Part shown: in pieces, positions 44,504-54,030 of the stretch | Layout: each line of letters opens with the position of its first letter | Numbering within the stretch: the first letter of the stretch is position 1 | From: CAYUVH01 sp964448135 | Lineage (GTDB): Bacteria > Verrucomicrobiota > Verrucomicrobiia > Limisphaerales > UBA8199 | NCBI GenBank assembly: GCA_964448135.1 | Contig: CAYUVH010000006.1 | Span: 124,001 to 188,000, forward strand | Reading direction: 5' to 3' | DNA: 64,000 nt | The notes under the pieces: model-generated | Seen by the model: the letters and a program-made list of their open reading frames with translations, nothing else | Told to the model about the DNA's origin: nothing | Database searches by the model: none | Translations under genes and position numbers: made by a program

Positions 44504-45814
44504 ATGGCTGACCTATCAATAAACCTGGCCGGCATCAAATCCCCCAACCCGTTCTGGGTCGCCTCCGGCCCGCCGGCGAACACCGGTTATCAGGCTCATC
44601 GTGCTTTCGATGCCGGCTGGGGTGGTGTCGTGTGGAAGACCATCGGCGACCCGATCGTAAACGTGTCCTCGCGCTATTCCGCGTTGAACCTCGGCGGCCA
44701 ACGCATGGTCGGTTTCAACAATATCGAACTGATCAGCGACCGTTCACCGGAAACGAATTTCAAGGAAATCGCCGAGGTGAAGAAGCGCTGGCCGAATCAC
44801 GCGGTCATCGCTTCGCTGATGGTGGACACGCGTGAACGCTGGCATGAATTTGTAAAGCGCTCCGCCGACTGTGGCGCGGACGGCATCGAACTGAATTTCG
44901 GCTGCCCGCACGGCATGTGCGAGCGCGGGATGGGTTCGGCGGTGGGACAACAACCGGCGGTCGCGGAAAAAATCGTGGGCTGGGTGATGGAAGCGGCGAC
45001 GATTCCGGTAATTGTGAAGCTCACGCCGAACATCACCGACGTCACCTACGCGGCCCGCGCCGCGAAGAAGGCCGGCGGAAACGCCATTTCGCTCATCAAC
45101 ACGATCAACAGCATCACGCAGGTCAATCTCGACAATCTGGTGCCGGAACCGTTCGTCGCGGGCCGTAGCAGCCATGGCGGCTATTGCGGACCCGCGGTGA
45201 AACCGATTGCCTTGAACATGGTGCAGAGCTGCGCGGCCGATCCGGAAGTGCAATTGCCCATCTCCGGAATCGGCGGCATCAGCGACTGGCGCGACGCCGC
45301 GGAGTTCATCGCGCTCGGCTCGACGAGTGTCCAGGTATGCACGGCGATCATGCACTACGGTTTCCGCATTGTGGAAGACATGGCCGAAGGTCTCAGCGAT
45401 TACCTCGATTCCAAGGGCTACAAAAGCGTCATGGACTTGGTCGGCAAGGCGGTGCCCACGCTGCAAAAGTGGGAAACGCTCGACCTGAATTACAAGCGCG
45501 TCGCCCGCATCAACTACGACAAATGCATCGGCTGCAATCTCTGTTACATCGCCTGCGAAGACGGCGCGCACCAATGCATTGACCTCATTTCACCAAACGG
45601 CCACGGCCTCGGCCCCGGGCGCGTTCCGGGAAAACCCATCCCCAAGGTTCGCGAAGAAGATTGCGTCGGTTGCAACCTCTGCTCGCTGGTGTGCCCGGTG
45701 GATCATTGCATCGAAATGGTTTCGATTCCGACGGGTCGAGAAAAAATGAGTTGGAGCGATTACCAGGCTCGAATGGCCCGTGGGGAGATGAAACCCATAC
45801 CGGCGCATCCGTGA
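44504..45814 (+). CDS. preA: Dihydropyrimidine dehydrogenase, PreA subunit
   Basis: 436 residues. The N-terminal 330 residues form the dihydroorotate-dehydrogenase-like TIM barrel that binds FMN (SINLAGIKSPNPFWVASGPP; ELNFGCPHGMCERGMG; AGGNAISLINTINSI). The C-terminus has two ferredoxin-type Fe-S motifs, CIGCNLCYIAC and CVGCNLCSLVCPVDHC. With PreT it reduces uracil and thymine to the 5,6-dihydro forms, the first step of reductive pyrimidine breakdown. The length is normal and nothing looks damaged. The prpD-type gene follows after 58 bases of AT-rich spacer, so co-transcription is plausible. Confidence 0.9.
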   Translation: MADLSINLAGIKSPNPFWVASGPPANTGYQAHRAFDAGWGGVVWKTIGDPIVNVSSRYSALNLGGQRMVGFNNIELISDRSPETNFKEIAEVKKRWPNHAVIASLMVDTRERWHEFVKRSADCGADGIELNFGCPHGMCERGMGSAVGQQPAVAEKIVGWVMEAATIPVIVKLTPNITDVTYAARAAKKAGGNAISLINTINSITQVNLDNLVPEPFVAGRSSHGGYCGPAVKPIALNMVQSCAADPEVQLPISGIGGISDWRDAAEFIALGSTSVQVCTAIMHYGFRIVEDMAEGLSDYLDSKGYKSVMDLVGKAVPTLQKWETLDLNYKRVARINYDKCIGCNLCYIACEDGAHQCIDLISPNGHGLGPGRVPGKPIPKVREEDCVGCNLCSLVCPVDHCIEMVSIPTGREKMSWSDYQARMARGEMKPIPAHP

Positions 45815-45872
45815 TGGGCCATTGTAGTTTGAAGTTTCCCTGGAGTTTGATGTTTGAAATTTGAAGTTTTAC

Positions 45873-47381
45873 ATGCCCCTGCACCCCGTCAAAGTCTATC
45901 CGTCCAAAACTCCGTTGCCCAAAACGGAACAACTCGCCTGGAAGATCGCCGAAGTTGCCAGCAGCTCGCCCGCGCCAGACACCGACGTTGTTGAAATGGT
46001 TATCAACCGCGTCATTGATAACGCGGCAGTTGGGTTGGCGGCGATCAACCGCACCCCCGTGGCCAATGCGCGCAGCCAGGCGCTGGCGCACCCACGGCTT
46101 GGCGGCGCAACGTTGTTTGGCGTCGCTTCCCAACAGCGTTTCGAGGCCGAGTGGGCCGCGTGGGCGAATGGCGTCGCCGTGCGTGAGTTGGACATGCATG
46201 ACACTTTTCTCGCGGCGGATTATTCGCACCCGGCGGACAACATTCCGCCGCTGCTCGCCGTGGCCCAGCAATGCAATCGTTCGGGCGCGCAACTGCTGCG
46301 CGGCATCGCGGTCGCTTACGAAATTCAAATGGATCTCGTCCGCGCCATCTGTTTGCACAAACACAAGAAGGACCACATTGCCCACCTCGGTCCCTCCGTT
46401 GCCGCTGGGCTGGGCGCCATGCTCGGGCTTGATACCGACACGATTTACCAGGCCGTCCAACAAGCCGTGCATGTCTGCTTCACCACGCGGCAATCACGCA
46501 AAGGCGAAATCTCCAGTTGGAAAGCCTACGCGCCGGCCCACGCCGGCAAACTGGGAATCGAAGCCGTGGACCGTGCCATGCGCGGCGAAAAGAGTCCGTC
46601 GCCCATTTACGAAGGCGAAGACAGCGTGATCGCCTGGATGCTCGATGGGCCGAAGGGCGCTTATGAAGTTCCGCTGCCCGCGCCCGGCGAACCGTGCCGC
46701 GCGATTCTTGATTCTTACACAAAGGAGCACTCGGCGGAGTATCAGGCCCAGGCGGCCATTGATCTCGCGTTCCGCCTCCGCGGCCGGATTCCCGATCTCA
46801 AGACGATTCGCGAAATTGTCATCCACACCAGCCATCACACGCACAACGTCATCGGCACCGGCGCGGGCGATCCCCAAAAGCTTGATCCCGATGCCAGCCG
46901 CGAGACGCTCGATCACAGCCTGATGTACATCTTCGCCGCGGCGCTCTACACCGGTTTCTGGCATCACGTGAAGAGCTACGCAACCGAGCTGGCGCATGAT
47001 CCTGCGTTGGTCACGCTGTGGCGCAAGATTCATACTGCCGAGGATCCGGAGTGGACGCGCCGTTACCACAGTCTTGATCCGCGCGAGAAGGCTTTCGGCG
47101 GCCGCGTCGAAATCACCTTTGAGGATGGGCGGACCATGACCGATGAAATCGCCGTCGCCAATGCGCATCCCCTGGGCGCGGTGCCATTCGGGCGCTCCGG
47201 CTACGTGGGAAAATTCAACGCTCTCACCGAGGACCTCCTCGCGAAGCCGGAAAGCACGCGCTTTCTCGAAACGGCGCAACGGCTTGCCAAACTATCTTCG
47301 ACCGAACTGGCCGGTCTGAGCCCGGTGCTCGCTCCCCAGAAACTCACTTGCGGTGTGCGCGACCGGCGCGGCATCTTTTGA
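45873..47381 (+). CDS. prpD: MmgE/PrpD family protein, likely 2-methylcitrate dehydratase
   Basis: 502 residues from ATG 45873 (MPLHPVKVYPSKTPL). PrpD landmarks are present: VVEMVINRVIDNAAVGLAAI, RELDMHDTFLAADYSHPADN, SWKAYAPAHAGKLG and TYEDGR-like TFEDGRTMTDE near the end. PrpD dehydrates 2-methylcitrate to cis-2-methylaconitate in the propionate-consuming 2-methylcitrate cycle. The adjacent prpB and prpC support this reading, since MmgE/PrpD family members alone can have other substrates. The next gene starts 1 base after the stop. It is expected in the cytosol. Confidence 0.85.
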   Translation: MPLHPVKVYPSKTPLPKTEQLAWKIAEVASSSPAPDTDVVEMVINRVIDNAAVGLAAINRTPVANARSQALAHPRLGGATLFGVASQQRFEAEWAAWANGVAVRELDMHDTFLAADYSHPADNIPPLLAVAQQCNRSGAQLLRGIAVAYEIQMDLVRAICLHKHKKDHIAHLGPSVAAGLGAMLGLDTDTIYQAVQQAVHVCFTTRQSRKGEISSWKAYAPAHAGKLGIEAVDRAMRGEKSPSPIYEGEDSVIAWMLDGPKGAYEVPLPAPGEPCRAILDSYTKEHSAEYQAQAAIDLAFRLRGRIPDLKTIREIVIHTSHHTHNVIGTGAGDPQKLDPDASRETLDHSLMYIFAAALYTGFWHHVKSYATELAHDPALVTLWRKIHTAEDPEWTRRYHSLDPREKAFGGRVEITFEDGRTMTDEIAVANAHPLGAVPFGRSGYVGKFNALTEDLLAKPESTRFLETAQRLAKLSSTELAGLSPVLAPQKLTCGVRDRRGIF

Positions 47382-47382
47382 C

Positions 47383-48282
47383 ATGCTTTTCACGGGGAAA
47401 TCCACCAGCCAGAAGCGCGCCGACTTCCGCGCCGCTTTGAAGTCCGGCAAACTGTTGCGCTTTCCGGGCGCGTTCTCTCCGCTCGTGGCACTGGCGATCG
47501 CCCGCCGGGGTTTCGATGGCATTTATCTTTCCGGCGCGGTCATCTCGGCCGACCTTGGCCTGCCGGACGTGGGGCTCACCACGCTTAGTGAGGTTGCACA
47601 GCGTGGCCGGGCCATCGCGCGCGTGACCGATCTCCCGGCCATCATCGACGCGGACACCGGGTTCGGTGAACCGATGAATGCCGCGCGCACGGTGCAGGAG
47701 TTTGAGGAACTCGGGCTGTGTGGCTGCCACTTCGAAGACCAACTCAACCCCAAACGTTGCGGGCATCTCGACAATAAATCGCTGGTGCCCGCGGAGGACA
47801 TGATCAAAAAGATCCGTGCCGCGGTCAGCGCGCGGCGCGATCCGAATTTTCTGATCGTCGCGCGCACGGATGCGCGGGCATCGGAGGGATTGCGGGGCGC
47901 GATCGATCGTGCGCGTCAATATGTGGATGCCGGCGCGGACATGATTTTTCCGGAAGCGCTGGCGGAGGAGGCCGAATTCGCCACCTTCCGCGCGGCGATA
48001 TCGGTTCCGTTGCTGGCGAACATGACCGAGTTCGGCAAATCAAAACTCCTCACCACCAAGCAGCTCACCTCACTCGGCATCAACTTGGTGATTTATCCCG
48101 TCACCACCTTGCGCCTCGCGATGAAGGCTGTGACCGACGGACTTGCCGCGATTGAGACAGCGGGGACGCAGGAGGCAATCGTGCCGCAGATGCAGACGCG
48201 CGCGGAGTTGTACGATTTGCTGCGTTACGAGGACTATTCGCAGTTCGACAAAGACGTTTTCAATTTCAAGCTCGGACACTGA
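47383..48282 (+). CDS. prpB: 2-methylisocitrate lyase
   Basis: 299 residues from ATG 47383, directly after prpD. This isocitrate-lyase/PEP-mutase family TIM barrel has the catalytic loop KRCGH (Cys126, KRCGHLDNK), the metal-binding DADTGFGEPMN and the segment ARTDARASEGL. It splits 2-methylisocitrate into pyruvate and succinate. The motifs and length fit PrpB rather than oxaloacetate hydrolase, although close relatives are difficult to separate by eye. The prpC gene follows after 11 bases, so prpD-prpB-prpC is a single operon. Confidence 0.88.
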   Translation: MLFTGKSTSQKRADFRAALKSGKLLRFPGAFSPLVALAIARRGFDGIYLSGAVISADLGLPDVGLTTLSEVAQRGRAIARVTDLPAIIDADTGFGEPMNAARTVQEFEELGLCGCHFEDQLNPKRCGHLDNKSLVPAEDMIKKIRAAVSARRDPNFLIVARTDARASEGLRGAIDRARQYVDAGADMIFPEALAEEAEFATFRAAISVPLLANMTEFGKSKLLTTKQLTSLGINLVIYPVTTLRLAMKAVTDGLAAIETAGTQEAIVPQMQTRAELYDLLRYEDYSQFDKDVFNFKLGH

Positions 48283-48293
48283 GCAGACCCTTT

Positions 48294-49427
48294 ATGCCCG
48301 AAGCACAGACCATTCATCGCGGCCTGGACGGCGTGGTCGTGGACACCACGCGCATCTCCAAGGTGATGCCCGAAATCAATTCGCTGGTTTATTCCGGTTA
48401 CCCGGTGCAGGACCTCGCGGAGCATTGCCGGTTCGAGGAAGTCGCATGGTTGTTGTGGAATGGCGAACTGCCCGGCGCGGCGCAGCTGACCGGGTTTGAA
48501 AAGGAAGAGCGATCCCGACGCGATCTGAATCCCGATTTGCTCGCGGTCATCCAAAAGTCTCCGCGCACGGCCCATCCCATGGATGTGCTGCGCACGGGCG
48601 TGAGTTTTCTGGGCATGGAAGATCCGGCGCCGGCGCGGATTGATGCCGCGGCCAACAAGGACCGCGCCCTTTCGCTGCTCGCGAAACTGCCCACGATGCT
48701 GGGTGCGTTTTATCGCGCGCGCAAAGGCGAGTCATTCATTCCGCCGCGCAGTGACCTGACCTTTTCGGAAAATTTCTTCCACGTTTGTTTCGGCAAAGTG
48801 CCGGCGAAGGAAGTGGTGCGGGCGTTTGAGGTTTCGCTGGTGCTGTATGCGGAGCATGGTTTCAACGCCTCCACGTTCACGAGCCGGGTCGTGGTGTCCA
48901 CGCTGTCGGATATTTACAGCGGGGTGACGGCGGCCATCGGCACGCTCAAGGGTCCGTTGCACGGGGGCGCGAATGAAGCGGTGATGCACATGTTGATCGA
49001 GATCGGCGAGCCGTCGCGGGCGAAGGAATGGATGACCAGGGCGCTCGCGGAGAAGCGGCTGGTCATGGGCTTCGGGCATCGCGTTTACAAGAACGGCGAT
49101 TCGCGCTGCCCCACCATGCACAAATACGCGCGCAAGATGTCCGAGTTCACCGGGCAGGCGAAGTGGCTGGAGATTTGTGATGTCCTCAATGACATGATGG
49201 TCAACCAGAAGAAGATTTATCCCAACCTCGATTTTTACTCGGGGCCGGCCTACTACATGATGGGACTGGATATCGATGTCTTCACGCCCATCTTCGTTCT
49301 CTCCCGCGTCGTCGGCTGGACCGCCCATATCATCGAACAACTCGGCGCCAACCGCCTGATCCGCCCGCTCTCCCAATACACCGGTCCCGGAGAGCGAAAA
49401 GTCACTCCGCTATCCCAACGCGGCTGA
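48294..49427 (+). CDS. prpC: 2-methylcitrate synthase / citrate synthase
   Basis: 377 residues, the usual length of the short bacterial (methyl)citrate synthases. LHGGANEAVMHMLIEIG and MGFGHRVYKNGDSRCPTM hold the active-site His residues, and an Asp is expected in the end region (ISAxLDVFTP-like LDIDVFTPIFVLSRV). It condenses propionyl-CoA (or acetyl-CoA) with oxaloacetate. The operon with prpD and prpB points to the 2-methylcitrate reaction. The following 129 bases contain a TTGG/CTTGG-type degenerate repeat (49440-49500). Confidence 0.87.
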   Translation: MPEAQTIHRGLDGVVVDTTRISKVMPEINSLVYSGYPVQDLAEHCRFEEVAWLLWNGELPGAAQLTGFEKEERSRRDLNPDLLAVIQKSPRTAHPMDVLRTGVSFLGMEDPAPARIDAAANKDRALSLLAKLPTMLGAFYRARKGESFIPPRSDLTFSENFFHVCFGKVPAKEVVRAFEVSLVLYAEHGFNASTFTSRVVVSTLSDIYSGVTAAIGTLKGPLHGGANEAVMHMLIEIGEPSRAKEWMTRALAEKRLVMGFGHRVYKNGDSRCPTMHKYARKMSEFTGQAKWLEICDVLNDMMVNQKKIYPNLDFYSGPAYYMMGLDIDVFTPIFVLSRVVGWTAHIIEQLGANRLIRPLSQYTGPGERKVTPLSQRG

Positions 49428-49510
49428 TTCTTTCCCTTGGTGCTTGGTCCTTGAGATTTGGTGCTTCATTGGACCTTGGTTCTTGGCGCTTGGAGCTTTT
49501 CTCCGCCGCG
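49428..49510. repeat. Degenerate CTTGG-type intergenic repeat
   Basis: Between prpC and trpA the spacer repeats variants of TTGGTGCTTGG (for example TTGGTGCTTGGTCCTTGAG, then TTGGTTCTTGGCGCTTGGAG). It has no coding content and resembles the other low-complexity spacers of this core region. Confidence 0.45.
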
Positions 49511-49556
49511 CTTCCCGCTTGAATCCTTCTTGTCAAACCCCGAAGCTTTCCACCGA

Positions 49557-50357
49557 ATGAATCGCATTGTGGAAAGGTTTGCCCGGCTCAAGCGCGACGG
49601 CCGCAAGGGCTTTGTCGTTTACATCGGCGCGGGTGATCCCAACCTGGAGGCCACGCGCCAATTCGGGGTGGCGTTCGATCGCGCGGGGGTGGACGTGCTC
49701 GAACTGGGAGTGCCGTTCAGCGATCCGCTGGCCGATGGGCTCGTGAACCAACTCGCCGCCCAACGCGCCCTCGAAGCGGGCGCGACGCCGCCGAAAGTGC
49801 TGGAGACGGTCGCCGCCATCCGCAAGGAGTCGCAAATCCCCATCGTTCTCTACATCTATTACAACATCATCCACAAGCGTGGCCTGGAAGCGTTCATCCA
49901 GGATGCCGCGAAGGCCGGGGTGGATGGGCTGCTGGTTCTGGACCTGCCGCCGGAGGAAAGCGACAACTACGAGGGACTCATGCGCCGGGCGGACCTGTGC
50001 AACATCTACCTCGTGGCGCCCACCACTACGGACCAGCGCATCGAACTCATCGTCAAACGCGCCGCCGGATTCATTTACTACGTCTCCCGCGAGGGCGTCA
50101 CCGGCATGCAAACGAAAGTTTCCGACACCATCGCGGAGATGACCGCGAAAATTCGCACGCACACGGATCTGCCAATCGCCGTCGGTTTCGGCATTTCCTC
50201 ACCGGAACAGGCCAAGGCGGTGGCCAAAAACGCCGAGGCGGTCGTGGTGGGCAGCGCCATCGTCAATCAAATCGCGCAGCACGGAAAATCGCAGCACTTA
50301 ATGGAAAAGGTGAGCGGCTTTGTCCGCGAACTCGCGCAGGCCGTTGCGTCTGTTTAA
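49557..50357 (+). CDS. trpA: Tryptophan synthase alpha chain
   Basis: 266 residues from ATG 49557 (MNRIVERFARLKRDGRKGFV), the family start; the upstream frame opening at 49458 is spacer. Hallmarks are VYIGAGDPNLEATRQF, ELGVPFSDPLADG (catalytic Glu and Asp), VLDLPPEES and SREGVTGMQTKVSDT with the phosphate-binding end GFGISSPEQAKAV. It cleaves indole-3-glycerol phosphate to indole, which normally passes to TrpB. No trpB is adjacent, so the trp genes are dispersed in this genome. manC follows after 21 bases. Confidence 0.92.
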   Translation: MNRIVERFARLKRDGRKGFVVYIGAGDPNLEATRQFGVAFDRAGVDVLELGVPFSDPLADGLVNQLAAQRALEAGATPPKVLETVAAIRKESQIPIVLYIYYNIIHKRGLEAFIQDAAKAGVDGLLVLDLPPEESDNYEGLMRRADLCNIYLVAPTTTDQRIELIVKRAAGFIYYVSREGVTGMQTKVSDTIAEMTAKIRTHTDLPIAVGFGISSPEQAKAVAKNAEAVVVGSAIVNQIAQHGKSQHLMEKVSGFVRELAQAVASV

Positions 50358-50378
50358 CCCACACCTGATCGGCTTACT

Positions 50379-51515
50379 ATGAAGGCAAAACCAGTTAACA
50401 CGAAGGACCGTTTCGTCATCATCATGGCCGGCGGGCGGGGCGAGCGCTTCTGGCCGTTGAGCCGCGAGCAGACACCCAAGCAATTGCTTACGCTGCTTGG
50501 CAATCGCTCCTTTTTACAACAGGCGGTTGACCGGGTGCTGCCGCTGGTGCCGATCAAAAACATCATCATCATCACCAACGAGGCGCAGGCGGATTCGGTC
50601 CGCAAACAACTGCCCAAGTTGCCGAAGGAAAATGTCGTCGCCGAACCGATGGGACGCGACACCACGGCGGCGGTCACTCTGGGAGCGGCGCTGGTGGGAG
50701 CGCGTTCGACGACGGGCGTCATGGCGGTGCTGCCGGCCGATCATGTGATTCCGGAGGAGAAGAAATTCCAACAGGTTCTCGCAGATGCTTTCGACCTCGC
50801 AGGGCGCGGCCAGGCCATCGTGACTATCGGCATCAAGCCGACGGATCCGGCGACGGGCTATGGTTACATTCGCGTCGGCGAGACGCTCCCGGCGCCAGCC
50901 GGCGTAAAGGCTTACAAAACCGCATTTCACCGCGCCGAGCAATTCGTGGAGAAACCGAACTTCGACAAGGCGTTGGAATATCTGAACAGCGGGCAATATC
51001 GCTGGAATGCCGGCATGTTCATCTGGTCCTTCGTCACCATCACCGAAGGCCTGCAAAAGCATCAGCCGGACATGTATGCGGCCTGCCAGCGGTGGTTCAA
51101 GGTCGCGGCGCAGCCGGCCAAACTGGCGAAAGTGCTCGCGAAGGAATATCCGGACCTGAAAAAGGTCTCGATCGATTACGCGCTGATGGAGCACGCGCAA
51201 AACGTGATCGTCGCCGACGGCGCTTTTGAGTGGGACGACCTCGGCTCTTGGACGGCGCTGGCGCGGCATTTGAAGGCGGACCCGGAGGGAAATTGTGCGG
51301 TGGCTGATTTCATCCATGTGGACGCCGCGCGGAATATCATCTACGACGCCCGCACCAAGGACCGGCGGACGCCCATTGCCGTGGTGGGTTTGCGGGATTC
51401 GATTTTGGTCCAGACGGATGACGCGACGTTGCTCGCGCATAAGAGCCAGGCGCAAAAAGTCAAAGAGCTGGTCAAAAAGCTGTCTGAGGATTCCCGCCTC
51501 AAGAAGCTGGTCTGA
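50379..51515 (+). CDS. manC: Mannose-1-phosphate guanylyltransferase
   Basis: 378 residues. The nucleotide-binding start IIMAGGRGERFWPLSREQTP with KQLL, the segment PADHVIP, VEKPNFDKALEYL and WNAGMFIWSF define the GDP-mannose pyrophosphorylase family (type II, single-domain form without the isomerase). It makes GDP-mannose from mannose-1-phosphate and GTP for glycan synthesis. The gene starts 21 bases after trpA and its stop directly touches the start of the GxGYxYP gene (51515/51516), consistent with one transcript. Confidence 0.9.
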   Translation: MKAKPVNTKDRFVIIMAGGRGERFWPLSREQTPKQLLTLLGNRSFLQQAVDRVLPLVPIKNIIIITNEAQADSVRKQLPKLPKENVVAEPMGRDTTAAVTLGAALVGARSTTGVMAVLPADHVIPEEKKFQQVLADAFDLAGRGQAIVTIGIKPTDPATGYGYIRVGETLPAPAGVKAYKTAFHRAEQFVEKPNFDKALEYLNSGQYRWNAGMFIWSFVTITEGLQKHQPDMYAACQRWFKVAAQPAKLAKVLAKEYPDLKKVSIDYALMEHAQNVIVADGAFEWDDLGSWTALARHLKADPEGNCAVADFIHVDAARNIIYDARTKDRRTPIAVVGLRDSILVQTDDATLLAHKSQAQKVKELVKKLSEDSRLKKLV

Positions 51516-53255
51516 ATGCGTTCGCCATTTCTCGCGCTGTTCCTGGTTCTAGCGAGCCTGGTCGGTTGCGCTTTTCCTGTGAGGGCCGCCGAGCCCGCCC
51601 TGCTTTACACCTACACGCTGCCCGAGAGCGGAACACCTACCGCCTATGATGAAGCATTGGCGGTTGCTTCGTTGCAAGGGATCATCAATCGCGACTCGCC
51701 GGAGCTGTATGTTCTGACTCGAAACAATGGTCGGCCGCAATTCTGGCTCGATATTCTCACTCGGAACGATCGCTGGCTTCAGGGGCGTGAACAAAAGCCC
51801 ATTGCAAACCTGGACGGATTGGCAAAGCTCGCCGGCAAGCGGCTCAAAGGCGTCGTTATTTGGGATCCATCGGTTCCGGCAACGGCGAATGTCGCAACGA
51901 CGATGGCTGGCGTGCAGGACGTGGTGGTGCTCAGTCCCGATTTGGCGGAGCGGTTTCAGAAGGACTGGAAACTGCCGGTGGTCAAGGATCTGCGCGGGAT
52001 GTTTACCGGCGCGGAAACCGGCAGCAAAAAGAATGACGCCTATCGCTGGGCGATTCGTGAATACCTGGCCAAAGGAAAATGCTCCTCCCGGCTTCTGTGT
52101 TTATTCGAGGATTCCTGGACCGCGCGGGCGCGGGGTGATGTGAGTTACGCGGTGACGCGCGATTGGGCGGTGAAGAATCGCGCTTTCGTTTTCGACCTTT
52201 CTCCCTGGGGCGATGAAAAGCCGGCGGATGACCCGGAGCAAAAGACCGGGCTGGATCTCGAAACCTACCGGATGATTCTCGCCGAAACCCAGCGCCAGGC
52301 TGCCGGGAAGCACATGACCGAAATGACCGGTTTCTTTGTCGGGCCAAAGTACGCGGACGATGGCGGGCGAAAGAGCGCGCATCAGGGTGTGCCGACTGAA
52401 TGGGAAACCGTGTGGCTGATCTCTCCCTTCAATTGTTATCAGAACACCATCTCCAGCGATTGCTACAATCAATCGCTGCACAGCCAGGCGCCGCGCCGGC
52501 CGTTGAAGCAGAAGGCGGCCGCGCCAGCCATTGCCCTGGAGAAGAAGGCCTATATTTGCGTGCTGATGGCTGATTATGATTCGGCCACCCCGCTCTATGA
52601 TTTTCTCCCGAGCCACTGGCAGAGCCCCGATCGTGGAAAAATTCCACTGGCTTGGGGTATCAACCCGAACCTATTGGACACGTATCCTGACCTGATCGCG
52701 TACTATTACGAAACGGCCACACCGGCGGATACGTTTACTTCCGATGCCAGCGCCGCGGGATATATGAATCCCAATCGCGTTGGCAAAGAGTCACTGCCAC
52801 TCTTCACGCGGCACAACTTGAAATATTTCGGCGAGGCGGACATGAGCATCGCGCCGATGATTCTTGATCAGAACGAACCGTCGCCCGACGTGAAGGACGC
52901 ATTCAGCCAGTTTGCGCCGGGTGGGTTTGCGACCATTGTCGATGACATGCACCGGCAAGGCGGGCATCTGCCGGCGCCTCAAGTCTGGAAGGGAATGCCG
53001 GTTATGGAATTGGTGAACGAAGCGTGCAATTCGAATACGAGCACGGCGATCGCCGGAGTTTTCTGGAATGTGATTCAAAGGCGTGGCAATCCGCAGCCTG
53101 GGTTTCATCTGTTTCGCTGTGTCTGGATAAGCCCGACCACCATCAAAGACGCCGTCGCGGAATTGCAGCGCCAGCATCCCGATTTGAAAGTGGAAGTCCT
53201 GCCGCCCCACGCCTTCTTCGCACTTCTTAAAACCTCACTGACAGCCACCAAGTGA
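51516..53255 (+). CDS. Secreted GxGYxYP-family protein (putative glycoside hydrolase)
   Basis: 579 residues. An N-terminal signal (MRSPFLALFLVLASLVGCAF) could be a lipoprotein signal with VGC, or be cut near VRAAEP. The body matches the GxGYxYP family of putative glycan-active proteins common in Verrucomicrobiota and Planctomycetota: ALAVASLQGIINRDSPELYV near the start, and DASAAGYMNPNRV in place of the name-giving motif. The motif here reads AAGYMNP, so the first Gly and the second Tyr are replaced. It acts outside the cytoplasm. It is directly adjacent to manC, which hints at mannose-containing glycans, but the substrate is unknown. Confidence 0.7.
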   Translation: MRSPFLALFLVLASLVGCAFPVRAAEPALLYTYTLPESGTPTAYDEALAVASLQGIINRDSPELYVLTRNNGRPQFWLDILTRNDRWLQGREQKPIANLDGLAKLAGKRLKGVVIWDPSVPATANVATTMAGVQDVVVLSPDLAERFQKDWKLPVVKDLRGMFTGAETGSKKNDAYRWAIREYLAKGKCSSRLLCLFEDSWTARARGDVSYAVTRDWAVKNRAFVFDLSPWGDEKPADDPEQKTGLDLETYRMILAETQRQAAGKHMTEMTGFFVGPKYADDGGRKSAHQGVPTEWETVWLISPFNCYQNTISSDCYNQSLHSQAPRRPLKQKAAAPAIALEKKAYICVLMADYDSATPLYDFLPSHWQSPDRGKIPLAWGINPNLLDTYPDLIAYYYETATPADTFTSDASAAGYMNPNRVGKESLPLFTRHNLKYFGEADMSIAPMILDQNEPSPDVKDAFSQFAPGGFATIVDDMHRQGGHLPAPQVWKGMPVMELVNEACNSNTSTAIAGVFWNVIQRRGNPQPGFHLFRCVWISPTTIKDAVAELQRQHPDLKVEVLPPHAFFALLKTSLTATK

Positions 53256-53319
53256 GGACAACCTCTGGCGCCGTTGAAAATACTGCTGCCTCTGGATTCC
53301 ATCCGGGTATTATGAAGTT

Positions 53320-54030
53320 ATGAGTCTGCCGCCCGACCCGCGAACTGAAATCTTCCGCTCCTCGTGGTCGCTCTACGACGCGATCCTCGGCAAGAACTAC
53401 ATGTCTCACCGGGAAATCCAAGCGGTGGCCCGGAACGTGATCGCTCACCGGGCCGACCGCGGCCCATACTCGCTGGTGGACCTGGGTTGCGGCAACGCCC
53501 GCGGGCTGTCGAAGTCGTTGCGGAAATTTCCGCCCGCGCATTACCTCGGCGTGGATGCCTCGCGCCCCGCGCTGGAAGATGCCGCGCGTGAACTCGCGAG
53601 CCTTCGGCACGTGGAGTTCCGCGAGCAGGACATGCTGCAATGCGCGCTCACCCTGCCGGCGGCGTCGGTGGACATCGTCTACTCGGGCTTTGCCATGCAT
53701 CATCTCTCCGTGCCGGACAAGGCCCGGCTGTTCCGCGCCATTGCGGCGGCTTTGTCGTCGGACGGCGCCTACCTGCTCGTGGATATCGTCCGCGAGGAAA
53801 ACGAGTCCCGCGAACAATACCTCGAAGGCTACATACGAATGGTGACCACGGAGTGGACCGCGCTCACTCCGGCGCAGAAGGAGGAGGTCCGCCAACACGT
53901 GACGACGTTTGATTACCCGGAAACCTTGCCCGCCTTGGCCGAAATGGCGCAGGCGGCCGGGTTGTTCAACTGCCGCCTGCTGGGCCGCTTCCGCCAGCAC
54001 CATGTGATGCTGTTTTCCCGTCTGCCCTGA
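53320..54030 (+). CDS. SAM-dependent class I methyltransferase
   Basis: 236 residues. LVDLGCGNARGLSKSL (motif I), YLGVDASRPALEDAA (post-I), SVDIVYSGFAMHHLSVPDKA (motif IV region) and DGAYLLVDIVREEN (post-motif) give a Methyltransf_25/12-type fold. The N-terminal helix YDAILGKNYMSHREIQAVAR precedes the SAM site. The substrate cannot be told. It lies 64 bases after the GxGYxYP gene and about 240 bases before ribE, with no recognisable gene in that second gap. Confidence 0.8.
   Translation: MSLPPDPRTEIFRSSWSLYDAILGKNYMSHREIQAVARNVIAHRADRGPYSLVDLGCGNARGLSKSLRKFPPAHYLGVDASRPALEDAARELASLRHVEFREQDMLQCALTLPAASVDIVYSGFAMHHLSVPDKARLFRAIAAALSSDGAYLLVDIVREENESREQYLEGYIRMVTTEWTALTPAQKEEVRQHVTTFDYPETLPALAEMAQAAGLFNCRLLGRFRQHHVMLFSRLP

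Noticed and set aside
49458..49556. Upstream extension of trpA
   Set aside because: It consists of the CTTGG-type spacer; TrpA homologues begin at MNRI-type starts.
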